The notes below the pieces were generated by a model that saw nothing but the letters and a program-made list of their open reading frames with translations, made no database searches and was not told the origin of the DNA. Positions 1-7,001 of a stretch of 12,246 nt of DNA are shown here, in pieces; positions within the stretch are counted from its first letter, which is position 1; the number at the start of each line of letters is the position of its first letter. The position numbers and the translations under genes were made by a program. The stretch comes from Acidimicrobiia bacterium. Its GTDB lineage: Bacteria; Actinomycetota; Acidimicrobiia; Acidimicrobiales; Ilumatobacteraceae. Location: assembly GCA_010030605.1 (NCBI GenBank), contig RHCK01000013.1, forward strand, positions 1-12,246. The letters are read 5' to 3'.

Positions 1-1365
1 GCAGGCGGCGATGCCGATACCTCGGATGCTGGCACCGGCCAAGCGAACGCCGGGTGCGTCGCGCTCGAGAACGCTCTCGATGTGTGCAATGCGTTCGAGA
101 TGGCCCGGCCGATACTGGGGGAATGATGCTTCCCACCGGGTGACCCGGTGTTCGTGCGGTTCGAACACCACGCCGGTGTGCGAGCGCACCTCGTCGATGA
201 CCTGTTGCACGAGTCGTTCGTCGCTCCACTCATGAAGGAGGTCGTCGGTGCGCGCACCGTCGCGTCCCAGCGAGACGCGCATGATCATCGAGTCATCGTG
301 GGGTTTCCAGTGGGCCCACTTGTTCGAGCCGAACGAGACCGCGGTGACACGATTCTGATCCGGCTTGGGAACCAAGTAGCCACTCATCCCCGCGAATCGT
401 GAGAGGTCGGGGCCTGTGGCGCGCAAGGTGACCATCACCACCGAGGCGTGTTCCGTTGCGGCCAACACCCGAGCGACGTCGTCAGAGAGTTCCGCCACGA
501 TGGGAGCCGTGGTGGCCGCCGGTGAGGCGATGACGATGGCGTCGGCGTCGATGGTGGCACCATTCGACGTTCCGACGCGATAGGCCGATCCGTTGCGGGA
601 CACGCGGGTCACGCTGGTGTCGACGTGCACCGTTCCTCCGGCGCCGGTGATTCTCGCGCGCAACGTTTCGGTGAGTGCGCTCAATCCGGCGCGAGGAGTT
701 TCGAAGACCGGATCCGAACTCGGTGGGTTCGCTCGGCGACGTCGACGAGCCGTCAGCAGCACACTTCGACCCGTGGCGAGATCGGCCAGTTGCGGCACCG
801 TGGCCAAACTGAACGTGTTGGTATCGGCGGCGTAGATGCCTCCCACCAACGGGTCGACCAACAATTCGTGCACCTGTCGTCCGAATCGTTGACGCACGAA
901 ATTGCCCACCGAATCGCGATGGTCGCCACTCGACGGAAGGATCGGCTCCATGCCCGCACGAATCTTGGCGCGCCAGGTGAGCAACCCGCTGCGAGCGAGC
1001 GACATCGCGCCGGTGGGAACCCCCATCATGAGGCCGTCGGGAATCGGGTGGAGACGACCGTGCATGATGGCCGCATGACTCGCCGTCGGATTCGTCAGTT
1101 CGTCGCCCAAACCGAGTTCGCGGACCAGACGACCAGCGGCGGGCACCCGAGCCAAATAGGAGTCGGGTCCCTCGTCGATGCCGGAGAAACCCGCGAAGGC
1201 AGAGGTACGAATCTTTCCACCGACATTCGACGATGATTCGACGAGAGTCACCCGCGTCGGACGATGCGACGTGTCGGTGGGATGAAGCAATCGATAGGCA
1301 GCCACGAGACCGGTGATGCCGCCACCGATGACGACGACATGTCCACGTGGTTCGAGCGCGCTCAT
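1..1365 (-). CDS. hemY: Oxygen-dependent porphyrinogen oxidase (HemY/CgoX type), C-terminus cut by window edge
   Basis: FAD-dependent oxidation of coproporphyrinogen III (or protoporphyrinogen IX) to the porphyrin, a late step of heme synthesis. Translating the reverse strand from ATG at 1365 gives 455 open codons running off the window start. Visible marks are the N-terminal Rossmann motif VVVIGGGITGL (residues 10-20), the VTLVES strand end with GGKIRT, DEGPDSYLAR near residue 65, LVDPLVGGIYAADT near residues 165-178, and the C-terminal FAD-contacting GASIRGIGIA near 445-454. Family members have about 450-480 residues, so only some 10-20 are missing. Its ATG overlaps the hemH stop (ATGA, 1365-1362), which implies translational coupling, and no good ribosome binding site precedes it. 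Next to a coproporphyrin-type ferrochelatase, the substrate is more likely coproporphyrinogen III (CgoX); that choice is inference. The family assignment is firm. Confidence 0.93.
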   Translation of the reverse strand, partial: MSALEPRGHVVVIGGGITGLVAAYRLLHPTDTSHRPTRVTLVESSSNVGGKIRTSAFAGFSGIDEGPDSYLARVPAAGRLVRELGLGDELTNPTASHAAIMHGRLHPIPDGLMMGVPTGAMSLARSGLLTWRAKIRAGMEPILPSSGDHRDSVGNFVRQRFGRQVHELLVDPLVGGIYAADTNTFSLATVPQLADLATGRSVLLTARRRRRANPPSSDPVFETPRAGLSALTETLRARITGAGGTVHVDTSVTRVSRNGSAYRVGTSNGATIDADAIVIASPAATTAPIVAELSDDVARVLAATEHASVVMVTLRATGPDLSRFAGMSGYLVPKPDQNRVTAVSFGSNKWAHWKPHDDSMIMRVSLGRDGARTDDLLHEWSDERLVQQVIDEVRSHTGVVFEPHEHRVTRWEASFPQYRPGHLERIAHIESVLERDAPGVRLAGASIRGIGIAAC

Positions 1366-2300
1366 CGGTCGATGTCCACCACCCGCCGCGCCAACGCGTT
1401 CATGACGGTCGCGTCATCGTTCACGCATGCGGTGCGGTCGAACGCCAGTCCTTTGGCCTCGGCATGATGACGAGCCTCGATGTCGAGGTCGTAGAGAACC
1501 TCGAGGTGGTCGGCGACGAAGCCGCACGCGCACACGAGCACGCCGGAGGAGTTCTCACTGGCGGCCAGGTCGTCGATGACCGCCAGGATGTCCGGTCCGA
1601 TCCACGGTTCGGGGGTGCGTCCGGCCGATTGCCACGCGACCGACCATGTGGACCAGTCGTTGAGGCCAACGCGCGCCGCCACGGCTTCGGCGGTGGCCCG
1701 AAGCTCGTTCGGATAGGGGTCTCCGGCGTCGATGATGCGTTGCGGGAGCGAATGCGCGGTGAAGAGCACCTTGGTGTTGGCGGGCATGCGGGACAAGCGG
1801 GCGCTCATGTCCGCGGCGAGGAACTCGACGAAAGCCGATTCGACGGCCCAACTGTCGATGCCCGTGACGGCGATCCCGTGTGGTTCGGCGGCCGCGCGTG
1901 TTCGGTCCATGTATTGACCGATCGAGTAGGACGAATAGTGGGGCGCGAGCACCAATCCGATGATCGAACGAAAACCACGTTGGGCGAGTTCGTCGACGGC
2001 GGTCTCGATCTTGGGTTCGGCGTGTTTCAGACCGAGCACGACTTCGTAGGTGTCCGGCGCGATCGCGTCGAGGGCTCGTTGCAACGCGTCTCGTTGAGCC
2101 TCGGTGCGCGCGGCGAGCGGAGAGATGCCACCGATCGCGTCGTAGCGACCGGTGAGTTCGGCGAGCAGTTCCGGGGTGGGAGGGCGTCCACGACGAATGT
2201 CGGTGTAGTACGGCTCGATCTCGGCCGGGGTGCGCGGCGTGCCATACGCCATCAGAAGAACCGCGGTCTTGGTCGTGGGGCTGTTCGTCGTCGCGTTCAT
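1362..2300 (-). CDS. hemH: Ferrochelatase, coproporphyrin type (CpfC/HemH)
   Basis: Inserts Fe2+ into a porphyrin. The 312 residues match the usual length of soluble Bacillus-type ferrochelatases. Visible are MAYGTP (residues 17-22), with Tyr19 at the place of the B. subtilis Tyr that distinguishes coproporphyrin ferrochelatases, then YYTDIRRGRPPTP, YDAIGGISPLA, LAPHYSSYSIGQY, the catalytic His183 in TAHSLP, SVAWQSAGRTPEPWIGP, and the acidic DHLEVLYDLD with Glu267. There is no long C-terminal cysteine-rich tail like that of [2Fe-2S] mycobacterial enzymes. Cys257, Cys259 and Cys292 are present but do not form a pattern I recognise. The ATG at 2300 is chosen because a GAGG lies 7 bases upstream and the homologous N-terminus begins just after it; the open frame continues upstream but only as a shadow of hemE. 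The gene starts one base after the hemE stop and overlaps hemY by four bases, so it is the middle gene of a hemE-hemH-hemY operon. Family certain; coproporphyrin preference inferred from the Tyr. Confidence 0.96.
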   Translation of the reverse strand: MNATTNSPTTKTAVLLMAYGTPRTPAEIEPYYTDIRRGRPPTPELLAELTGRYDAIGGISPLAARTEAQRDALQRALDAIAPDTYEVVLGLKHAEPKIETAVDELAQRGFRSIIGLVLAPHYSSYSIGQYMDRTRAAAEPHGIAVTGIDSWAVESAFVEFLAADMSARLSRMPANTKVLFTAHSLPQRIIDAGDPYPNELRATAEAVAARVGLNDWSTWSVAWQSAGRTPEPWIGPDILAVIDDLAASENSSGVLVCACGFVADHLEVLYDLDIEARHHAEAKGLAFDRTACVNDDATVMNALARRVVDIDR

Positions 2301-2301
2301 G

Positions 2302-3348
2302 TCAACGCCTCGTGCTTTCGTGGACGTGAGCGACGACTTCTTCGAGAATCGTCGGATCGGTGGAAGGGTCGACGCCGTGGCCGAGGTTGAAAATGTGGCC
2401 ATCGTGGCCGGCATTGTCGGAGAGTACGCGAGCAGTGCCGGCGATGGCGGTGTCGCGGCCGGCGAGGACCAACGCCGGGTCGAGATTCCCTTGCACCACG
2501 AGGTCGGCGCCCATGCGTCGGCGAGCATCGCCGATGGAGGTGCGCCAATCGAGACCGAGAACCTTTGGTCCGGCGGACAACATCGATTCGAGAAGATGAT
2601 CGCAGCCGATGCCGAAGTGAATGCCCGGTGCGTTGGGGTGAAGTCGTGCGAGCGACGAGAAGACGTTGCGACTGTGCGGCAGCACGAATTCGTCGTAGTC
2701 GCGCTTGGACAACGAACCGGCCCACGAATCGAACAATTGGAAGGCGCGCGCACCGGCGGAAAGTTGGGCATCGATGAATGCGACCGCGTGCTGTGTGAGT
2801 CGCTCCATGAGGCGATGCCAGAGGTCGGGATCGGTCGCGATGAGTCGCTTGGTGTTCTGGTAGGTGCGCGAGGGACGACCCTCCACCAGATAACTGGCCA
2901 CGGTGAACGGAGCGCCAGCGAACGCCAGCAACGGGACGGAACTCGGAAGTTCACGAACCAGTTGCTTCACCGTTTCGATGACGTAGGAGACATCGCTGTG
3001 CGGTTCCAGGGGACGCAGACGTTCCAGATCGTCCGCCGATCGAAACGGACGATCGGCAACCGGGCCGGTGCCGGGTGCGACATCGATTCCGAAGCCCACG
3101 GCGTGCGGAGGCACGACGATGTCGCTGTACAGAACGGCGGCGTCGACTCCGTAGCGGCGAACCGGCTGCAGCGTGATCTCGGTGGCCAGGTCCGGTTGTT
3201 TGATCGCCTGAAGAATGCTGCCGTCGCCACGGATGGCCTTGTATTCGGGGAGACTGCGACCGGCTTGGCGCATGAACCACACCGGAGTGTGGTGCGGTGT
3301 CGACCCGCGCGCCGCGGCCAAAAAAGCGGAGTGAGCGGCGTCGACCAT
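2302..3348 (-). CDS. hemE: Uroporphyrinogen III decarboxylase
   Basis: Cofactor-free decarboxylation of the four acetate side chains of uroporphyrinogen III to give coproporphyrinogen III, in the cytoplasm. At 348 residues it has the usual length. Residues expected at the active site are all visible: Arg27 and Arg31 in FMRQAGR, Asp76 in LYSDIV, Tyr153 in TVASYLVEG, and His324 in NLGHGV. The residue after RQAGR is Ser, as in Bacillus-type enzymes, rather than the common Tyr. The start could be ATG 3348 or the adjacent GTG 3351. I choose ATG because a TAGCGT element ends 8 bases before it, and the only SD-like GAGG (3354-3351) runs into the GTG and stops 2 bases short of the ATG. First gene of the heme block; 81 bases separate it from the upstream protease gene, so it probably has its own promoter. 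Confidence 0.96.
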   Translation of the reverse strand: MVDAAHSAFLAAARGSTPHHTPVWFMRQAGRSLPEYKAIRGDGSILQAIKQPDLATEITLQPVRRYGVDAAVLYSDIVVPPHAVGFGIDVAPGTGPVADRPFRSADDLERLRPLEPHSDVSYVIETVKQLVRELPSSVPLLAFAGAPFTVASYLVEGRPSRTYQNTKRLIATDPDLWHRLMERLTQHAVAFIDAQLSAGARAFQLFDSWAGSLSKRDYDEFVLPHSRNVFSSLARLHPNAPGIHFGIGCDHLLESMLSAGPKVLGLDWRTSIGDARRRMGADLVVQGNLDPALVLAGRDTAIAGTARVLSDNAGHDGHIFNLGHGVDPSTDPTILEEVVAHVHESTRR

Positions 3349-3356
3349 CACCTCTG

Positions 3357-3362
3357 ACGCTA
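3357..3362 (-). promoter_or_regulatory. hemE: Putative -10 element of a leaderless hemE transcript
   Basis: On the reverse strand TAGCGT (TANNNT type) ends 8 bases before ATG 3348 and 5 before GTG 3351. That places a transcription start at or very near the start codon. No convincing -35 box is seen at 16-19 bases upstream. The rest of the gap to the M48 stop at 3430 shows nothing else recognisable. Confidence 0.4.
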
Positions 3363-3429
3363 CCCGTGGGACTTCAACGCCATTCGTGTCGACGTGATTC
3401 GGGCGCGCCCATGGACTCGGTGCGAATTG

Positions 3430-4326
3430 TCACAACCCGGTCGATGGGTGTCGTCCGCGCTTCGGGCGCAGAACTGCTTCGATTCGAGCGATGCGCGTCC
3501 GAGCCGGCGGGTGGGTGCTCGATGTCGTGCCCGACGTTCGGCGGAGGGCGGCGGCCAATTGCCGTCCGTAACCCATGGCGACGACCCGACGGTCGGCGCT
3601 GAACTCGGCCGACCGGCCGACGCTGTTGGTGAGGTATCGAGCGACGGCGAATCCCGATCCGAAGATCCACGACATCACGAAGAAGAACCCCGAAACCAGT
3701 CGACCGAATGCCCGGGCATAGTCGTTGCCCCGGGCGAACGAATCGGTCGCGGCGATCGCGACGTTGCGCAAATACGAACCCACGCGAGCGAGGAACACCA
3801 CCGGCATGACGAGCCATTGATTGATGGTGAGGGCGACGGTGTGGGACCCGAGGTGATGGCAAATCTCGTGGGCGAGCACGCCGCACAGTTCGTCGTGTTC
3901 CAGATGCCGCACGGCGTACGAGGTGACGACCACCAGATGGCCACCGCAGGCGAACGCGTTGAGATCGCCGTCGTCGACGACGCCGACGGCGAAGTTGTGT
4001 CGACGTAGATGCCACGCCTGGGTGACCTCGTTGAATGCTTTTTGCAATCGAGGCGCCTCGCTCGCGGTCGGTTTGCGAGCTCCGATCATTCGGGTCAGGA
4101 GTTGTCGCTGAACGACGGGCACGAAGAGAACCCCGCCGAGCAACAGGTACCCAACTGCGACCTGGGGGTACGAGACATCGATGGCCCACGAGAGGGGCCA
4201 CCAGAGCACGGCCATGGCCAACAACCAGACCGGAACGACGGCGATCACCGGGACGAAGGCAAACAGGGCCGCGCGATCGACATCGCGGCGCCGACGATCG
4301 TCGCGACGACCAAAGCCCCCGTTCAT
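3430..4326 (-). CDS. Membrane-bound M48 family zinc metalloprotease (HtpX-like)
   Basis: Predicted integral-membrane zinc endopeptidase of family M48, a group that often acts in membrane protein quality control; the substrate here is unknown. The 298 residues begin with a basic cytoplasmic stretch (GRRDDRRRRD), followed by hydrophobic segments at about 21-48 and 56-72. The zinc motif HEICH is at 153-157, preceded by LCGVLA. The third ligand is Glu241 in AEFSADR, and the conserved THPPARTRI lies at 271-279. Two more hydrophobic stretches, about 168-180 and 208-228, lie between the zinc motif and Glu241, as in HtpX. The ATG at 4326 is supported by a strong purine-rich GGAGG four bases upstream. 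The gene is divergent from the HD-GYP gene and lies 81 bases upstream of hemE on the same strand; no functional link to heme synthesis can be shown. Family firm, substrate and exact subfamily not. Confidence 0.9.
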   Translation of the reverse strand: MNGGFGRRDDRRRRDVDRAALFAFVPVIAVVPVWLLAMAVLWWPLSWAIDVSYPQVAVGYLLLGGVLFVPVVQRQLLTRMIGARKPTASEAPRLQKAFNEVTQAWHLRRHNFAVGVVDDGDLNAFACGGHLVVVTSYAVRHLEHDELCGVLAHEICHHLGSHTVALTINQWLVMPVVFLARVGSYLRNVAIAATDSFARGNDYARAFGRLVSGFFFVMSWIFGSGFAVARYLTNSVGRSAEFSADRRVVAMGYGRQLAAALRRTSGTTSSTHPPARTRIARIEAVLRPKRGRHPSTGL

Positions 4327-4459
4327 TCCCCCTCCATCGTGTGAATCGCCTCCGGTGAATTGTGCCTGATGAGGGGGTATTTCTCCGACATGTTCAAGAT
4401 TCGCCCCGAACGGGCCGAAGAACGTCCGTCAATTCGTCCGATTCGGGCGGTCAGGAGCA
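4327..4459. promoter_or_regulatory. Divergent intergenic region between M48 protease and HD-GYP genes
   Basis: This 133-base gap must hold the upstream signals for both flanking genes. Recognisable parts are the protease's ribosome binding site (GGAGG, 4335-4331, minus strand), an AGGAG (4453-4457) before the HD-GYP start, and an imperfect inverted repeat at 4400-4419. I could not assign -35/-10 pairs with confidence on either strand. No small gene is apparent. Confidence 0.5.
4400..4419. repeat. Imperfect 20-base inverted repeat
   Basis: Arms TTCGCCCC and GGGCCGAA pair at seven of eight positions around GAAC. A shorter CCGATTCGG palindrome follows at 4438-4446. Either could be an operator or an mRNA leader hairpin for the HD-GYP gene. 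Short GC-rich palindromes also arise by chance in such DNA, so this is weak. Confidence 0.25.
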
Positions 4460-6202
4460 ATGGTGCAGATCCAGCATCGACAACCGAGAGAGGATCAGGG
4501 GCAGCGTTCGCGGGCCTCGGCTCGTCTGTTGTTGGACCTCGCTCGTACCCACGAAGCCACCGAACCCGAACGAGCGAGGGTGTTGGTGCAACAAGCGCGA
4601 GCACTTGCGCGCGCCGACGGTGATCATGTCGGAGAAGCCGAGTCGCTGTACCGATTGGCGTCGCTCGCCCATTACGACGGCCAGCCCGGTGACGCATTCG
4701 CGTTGGCGGTGGAGGCACGCGACTTCGCCATGACCCACGACGTGCCACTGGTGATGGCGTGGTCGTTGAACCTCATCGGTCTCGTGCACACGAATTCGGG
4801 AAATCATTCCGAGGGTCTGGCCTGTTGTCTGCAGGCGCTCGACTGCTACCGCGGCACCGATCACCGGGTGGACGAAGGCAACATGCTGAACACCATCGCC
4901 GCGATCTATCACGAACTCGGTGACACGGATCGAGCCATCGTCAATTACGAAGCGGCCATGACCGCCAATGCCCAACTGAATCGGCCGGACTTCGACGCCA
5001 TCACGTTGGCGAACGTGGCGTCGCTCCGTGCCGAGCGCGGCGAGTTCGATGTGGCCGTCGAGATCGGTGAACGGGCACTCGAACTGTGCCGACTTCATGC
5101 CCCCGGATTCCTGCCCGAGGTTCTGGCCTCGCTGGCCGGGGCGTACAACGGCCGTGGCGACGGTGCGAGCGCGCGAACGTTGCTGGACGCGGCGCTGGCG
5201 ATGTTGGATGCGTCGAGTATTTCGTTCGACGACGCCGTGAGGGCATCGGTCGAGGTGGCGTACGGTCGCGTGGAAATGGCGTCGGGCGAACATCGGGCGG
5301 CCGTCGAACATCTGGATCATGCTCTCGGTCTGGCCACGGTCATCGGCGCGAAGCCCATCGCCTTGTCGGCGCACGGGCTGTTGGCCGACTGCCACAAGGC
5401 TCTCGGGGACTTCGAGCGCGCGGTGCGACATCTCGAGGAGAAGTTCGAACTGAACCAACGGATCTTCAACGAGGGCACCGACATTCGTATTCGCACGTTG
5501 CAGATCGCCCACGAGGCTGAAGAGGCACGCCAGCAAGCCGAGATCCTTCGCTTGCGCACCTCGGAACTGGAAGGTCTGGTGGAGGGTCGCACCACCGAAC
5601 TCGAGCAATTCCAGATGGAGGCCCTCGAACGCTTGGCGATTCTCGGCGAATTCCGTGACACCGACACCGGAGAGCACACGGTTCGCGTGGGTGACATGTG
5701 CGCCGACATCGCGCATCTGCTCGATCTCGATCCGGTGTGGTCCGAGCGCCTGCGGTTGGCCGCGCGTTTGCACGACATCGGCAAAGTGGCCATTCCGGAT
5801 TCGATTCTGCTGAAGCCCGGGCCCCTCACGCCCGCGGAATTCGAGATCATGAAGACGCACACCACGGTGGGCGCGCGAATTCTCTCCGGCAGCAACAGCC
5901 CCCTCGTTCGCTTGGCCGAGGAAGTGGCGTTGAACCACCATGAGCGGTGGGACGGCACCGGTTATCCGAACGCCCTCGGAGGCAACGACGTGCCGATCGC
6001 CGGTCGTATCTGCGCCGTCGCCGACGTGTTCGATGCCCTGACCAGTGAACGGGTGTACAAACGGGCGTGGTCGGTGGAGGACGCGGTTCGCTACATCGAG
6101 CGTGCGGCCGGAACCCAGTTCGATCCCGCGGTGGTCGCGGCCTTCATGCGAATCGCATCCGAGCGATTCTCGGTGGTGTTCGATGCCGATGAGAGTCGTT
6201 AG
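4460..6202 (+). CDS. TPR-repeat, coiled-coil and HD-GYP protein, likely cyclic-di-GMP phosphodiesterase
   Basis: Predicted to hydrolyse cyclic-di-GMP under control of a protein- or ligand-binding TPR array. The 580 residues have no signal peptide or membrane segment. Residues about 20-330 are helical TPR-like repeats (for example NMLNTIAAIYHELGDTDRAI, 141-160). A charged coiled coil spans about 345-392 and the HD-GYP domain 393-570. Domain marks are EHTVRV (His406), the HD pair His438-Asp439 in LHDIGK, IPDSILLKPGPLT, His467, HHERWDGTGYP (493-503) and ADVFDALTSERVYK (521-534), so the metal ligands and GYP motif look intact. No receiver, PAS or GGDEF domain is present. The ATG at 4460 has AGGAG only two bases upstream; GTG one codon later (4463) would have a better five-base spacing and is an equally likely start. 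It stands alone, 25 bases before the hydrolase gene. Enzyme class well supported; input signal unknown. Confidence 0.9.
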   Translation: MVQIQHRQPREDQGQRSRASARLLLDLARTHEATEPERARVLVQQARALARADGDHVGEAESLYRLASLAHYDGQPGDAFALAVEARDFAMTHDVPLVMAWSLNLIGLVHTNSGNHSEGLACCLQALDCYRGTDHRVDEGNMLNTIAAIYHELGDTDRAIVNYEAAMTANAQLNRPDFDAITLANVASLRAERGEFDVAVEIGERALELCRLHAPGFLPEVLASLAGAYNGRGDGASARTLLDAALAMLDASSISFDDAVRASVEVAYGRVEMASGEHRAAVEHLDHALGLATVIGAKPIALSAHGLLADCHKALGDFERAVRHLEEKFELNQRIFNEGTDIRIRTLQIAHEAEEARQQAEILRLRTSELEGLVEGRTTELEQFQMEALERLAILGEFRDTDTGEHTVRVGDMCADIAHLLDLDPVWSERLRLAARLHDIGKVAIPDSILLKPGPLTPAEFEIMKTHTTVGARILSGSNSPLVRLAEEVALNHHERWDGTGYPNALGGNDVPIAGRICAVADVFDALTSERVYKRAWSVEDAVRYIERAAGTQFDPAVVAAFMRIASERFSVVFDADESR

Positions 6203-6215
6203 TTCTCTCGTCCGC

Positions 6216-6221
6216 TAGAAC
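6216..6221 (+). promoter_or_regulatory. Possible -10 element upstream of the hydrolase gene
   Basis: TAGAAC lies 6 bases before ATG 6228, in the 25-base gap after the HD-GYP gene. It departs from TANNNT at its last base. No ribosome binding site is seen, which would fit a leaderless transcript, but read-through from upstream is also possible. Confidence 0.25.
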
Positions 6222-6227
6222 AGAGTC

Positions 6228-7001
6228 ATGAGCGGACATGTCGACAAGGCTCCCGTCGTGGCGGGGGCCGAAGCCTGGAGTCACGAGGGGTCGCGCCGTG
6301 TCGGCGCATTGTGCATCCATGGTTTCACGGGGAATCCTTCGTCCATGCGTGGCGTCGCGCAGGCCTTCGCCAACGCCGGTTATCACGTGGAGTTGCCGCG
6401 TTTGCCCGGCCATGGCACCGCGGTGAGCGACATGATCCCCACGCGGTGGAGCGATTGGTCCGCCGAAGTGGAGCGGGCCTACCAGCGACTGTCGGCGCGA
6501 GTGGACAAGGTGGTGGTGGCCGGTTTGTCGATGGGAGGCTCGCTCACGTTGTGGACGGCGCTCGAACACCCGGAAGTAGCGGGAATCGTGTGCGTGAATC
6601 CGGCGTGTCAGCCGCAGGCGGTCGAAATGGTCGACATGATCAAGGGCCTCATCGCCGAAGGCACCGACGTGTTCCCCGGCATTGGCTCCGACATCGCCGA
6701 CCCCGACGTGAAGGAGAGCTCGTACCCCGAGACTCCGTTGGCCGCTCTCGTTTCTTTGGTCGAAGACGGCGTGACGCCGATGTTGACCCGTTACGGCACC
6801 AGCCGCGTGCCGATGTTGCTCATCACGTCGAAGAACGACCACGTGGTCGACCCGGCCACCAGTGACGCATTGGCCGAGCAATGGGGTGGCGACGTGCGAC
6901 GCATTCTTCTCGAGCGCAGTTACCACGTGGCCACTCAGGACTTCGACAAGGAAACGATCTTCTCCGCGGCCGTGGCGTTCGGCGACGAAGTCACGGCGTG
7001 A
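6228..7001 (+). CDS. Alpha/beta hydrolase, carboxylesterase / monoacylglycerol lipase type
   Basis: Predicted cytoplasmic serine hydrolase of short or medium acyl esters or monoacylglycerols. The 257 residues are close to the roughly 250 of the Est30/bacterial monoglyceride lipase group. Visible motifs are the oxyanion-hole segment IHGFTGNP (30-37), LPRLPGHGT (56-64), the nucleophile elbow GLSMGG with Ser101, the catalytic Asp204 in SKNDHVV, and His233 in SYHVATQD. The helical cap segment between about 130 and 190 is where substrate choice would lie. No signal peptide. Its TGA overlaps the GTG start of lgt (GTGA, 6998-7001), so the two are probably translated together. A role in lipid or lipoprotein acyl metabolism with lgt is only suggested by this coupling. 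Family firm, substrate not. Confidence 0.9.
   Translation: MSGHVDKAPVVAGAEAWSHEGSRRVGALCIHGFTGNPSSMRGVAQAFANAGYHVELPRLPGHGTAVSDMIPTRWSDWSAEVERAYQRLSARVDKVVVAGLSMGGSLTLWTALEHPEVAGIVCVNPACQPQAVEMVDMIKGLIAEGTDVFPGIGSDIADPDVKESSYPETPLAALVSLVEDGVTPMLTRYGTSRVPMLLITSKNDHVVDPATSDALAEQWGGDVRRILLERSYHVATQDFDKETIFSAAVAFGDEVTA

Noticed and set aside
625..1236. A 203-codon plus-strand frame opposite hemY
   Set aside because: Antisense to HemY motifs read clearly on the minus strand; no independent support.
2301..2954. Extension of the hemH frame upstream through hemE
   Set aside because: The extra residues are an out-of-frame reading of hemE. ATG 2300 has a spaced GAGG and fits the Bacillus-type N-terminus.
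1347..3357. Long plus-strand frames at 1347-2390 and 2230-3357
   Set aside because: They are antisense to hemH and hemE, are rich in Arg/Gly/Val shadow composition, and contain no known motif.
4451..5941. A 496-codon open frame on the minus strand opposite the HD-GYP gene
   Set aside because: It lies wholly antisense to a gene with clear TPR and HD-GYP motifs and shows no recognisable domain. Long antisense frames are common in high G+C DNA.
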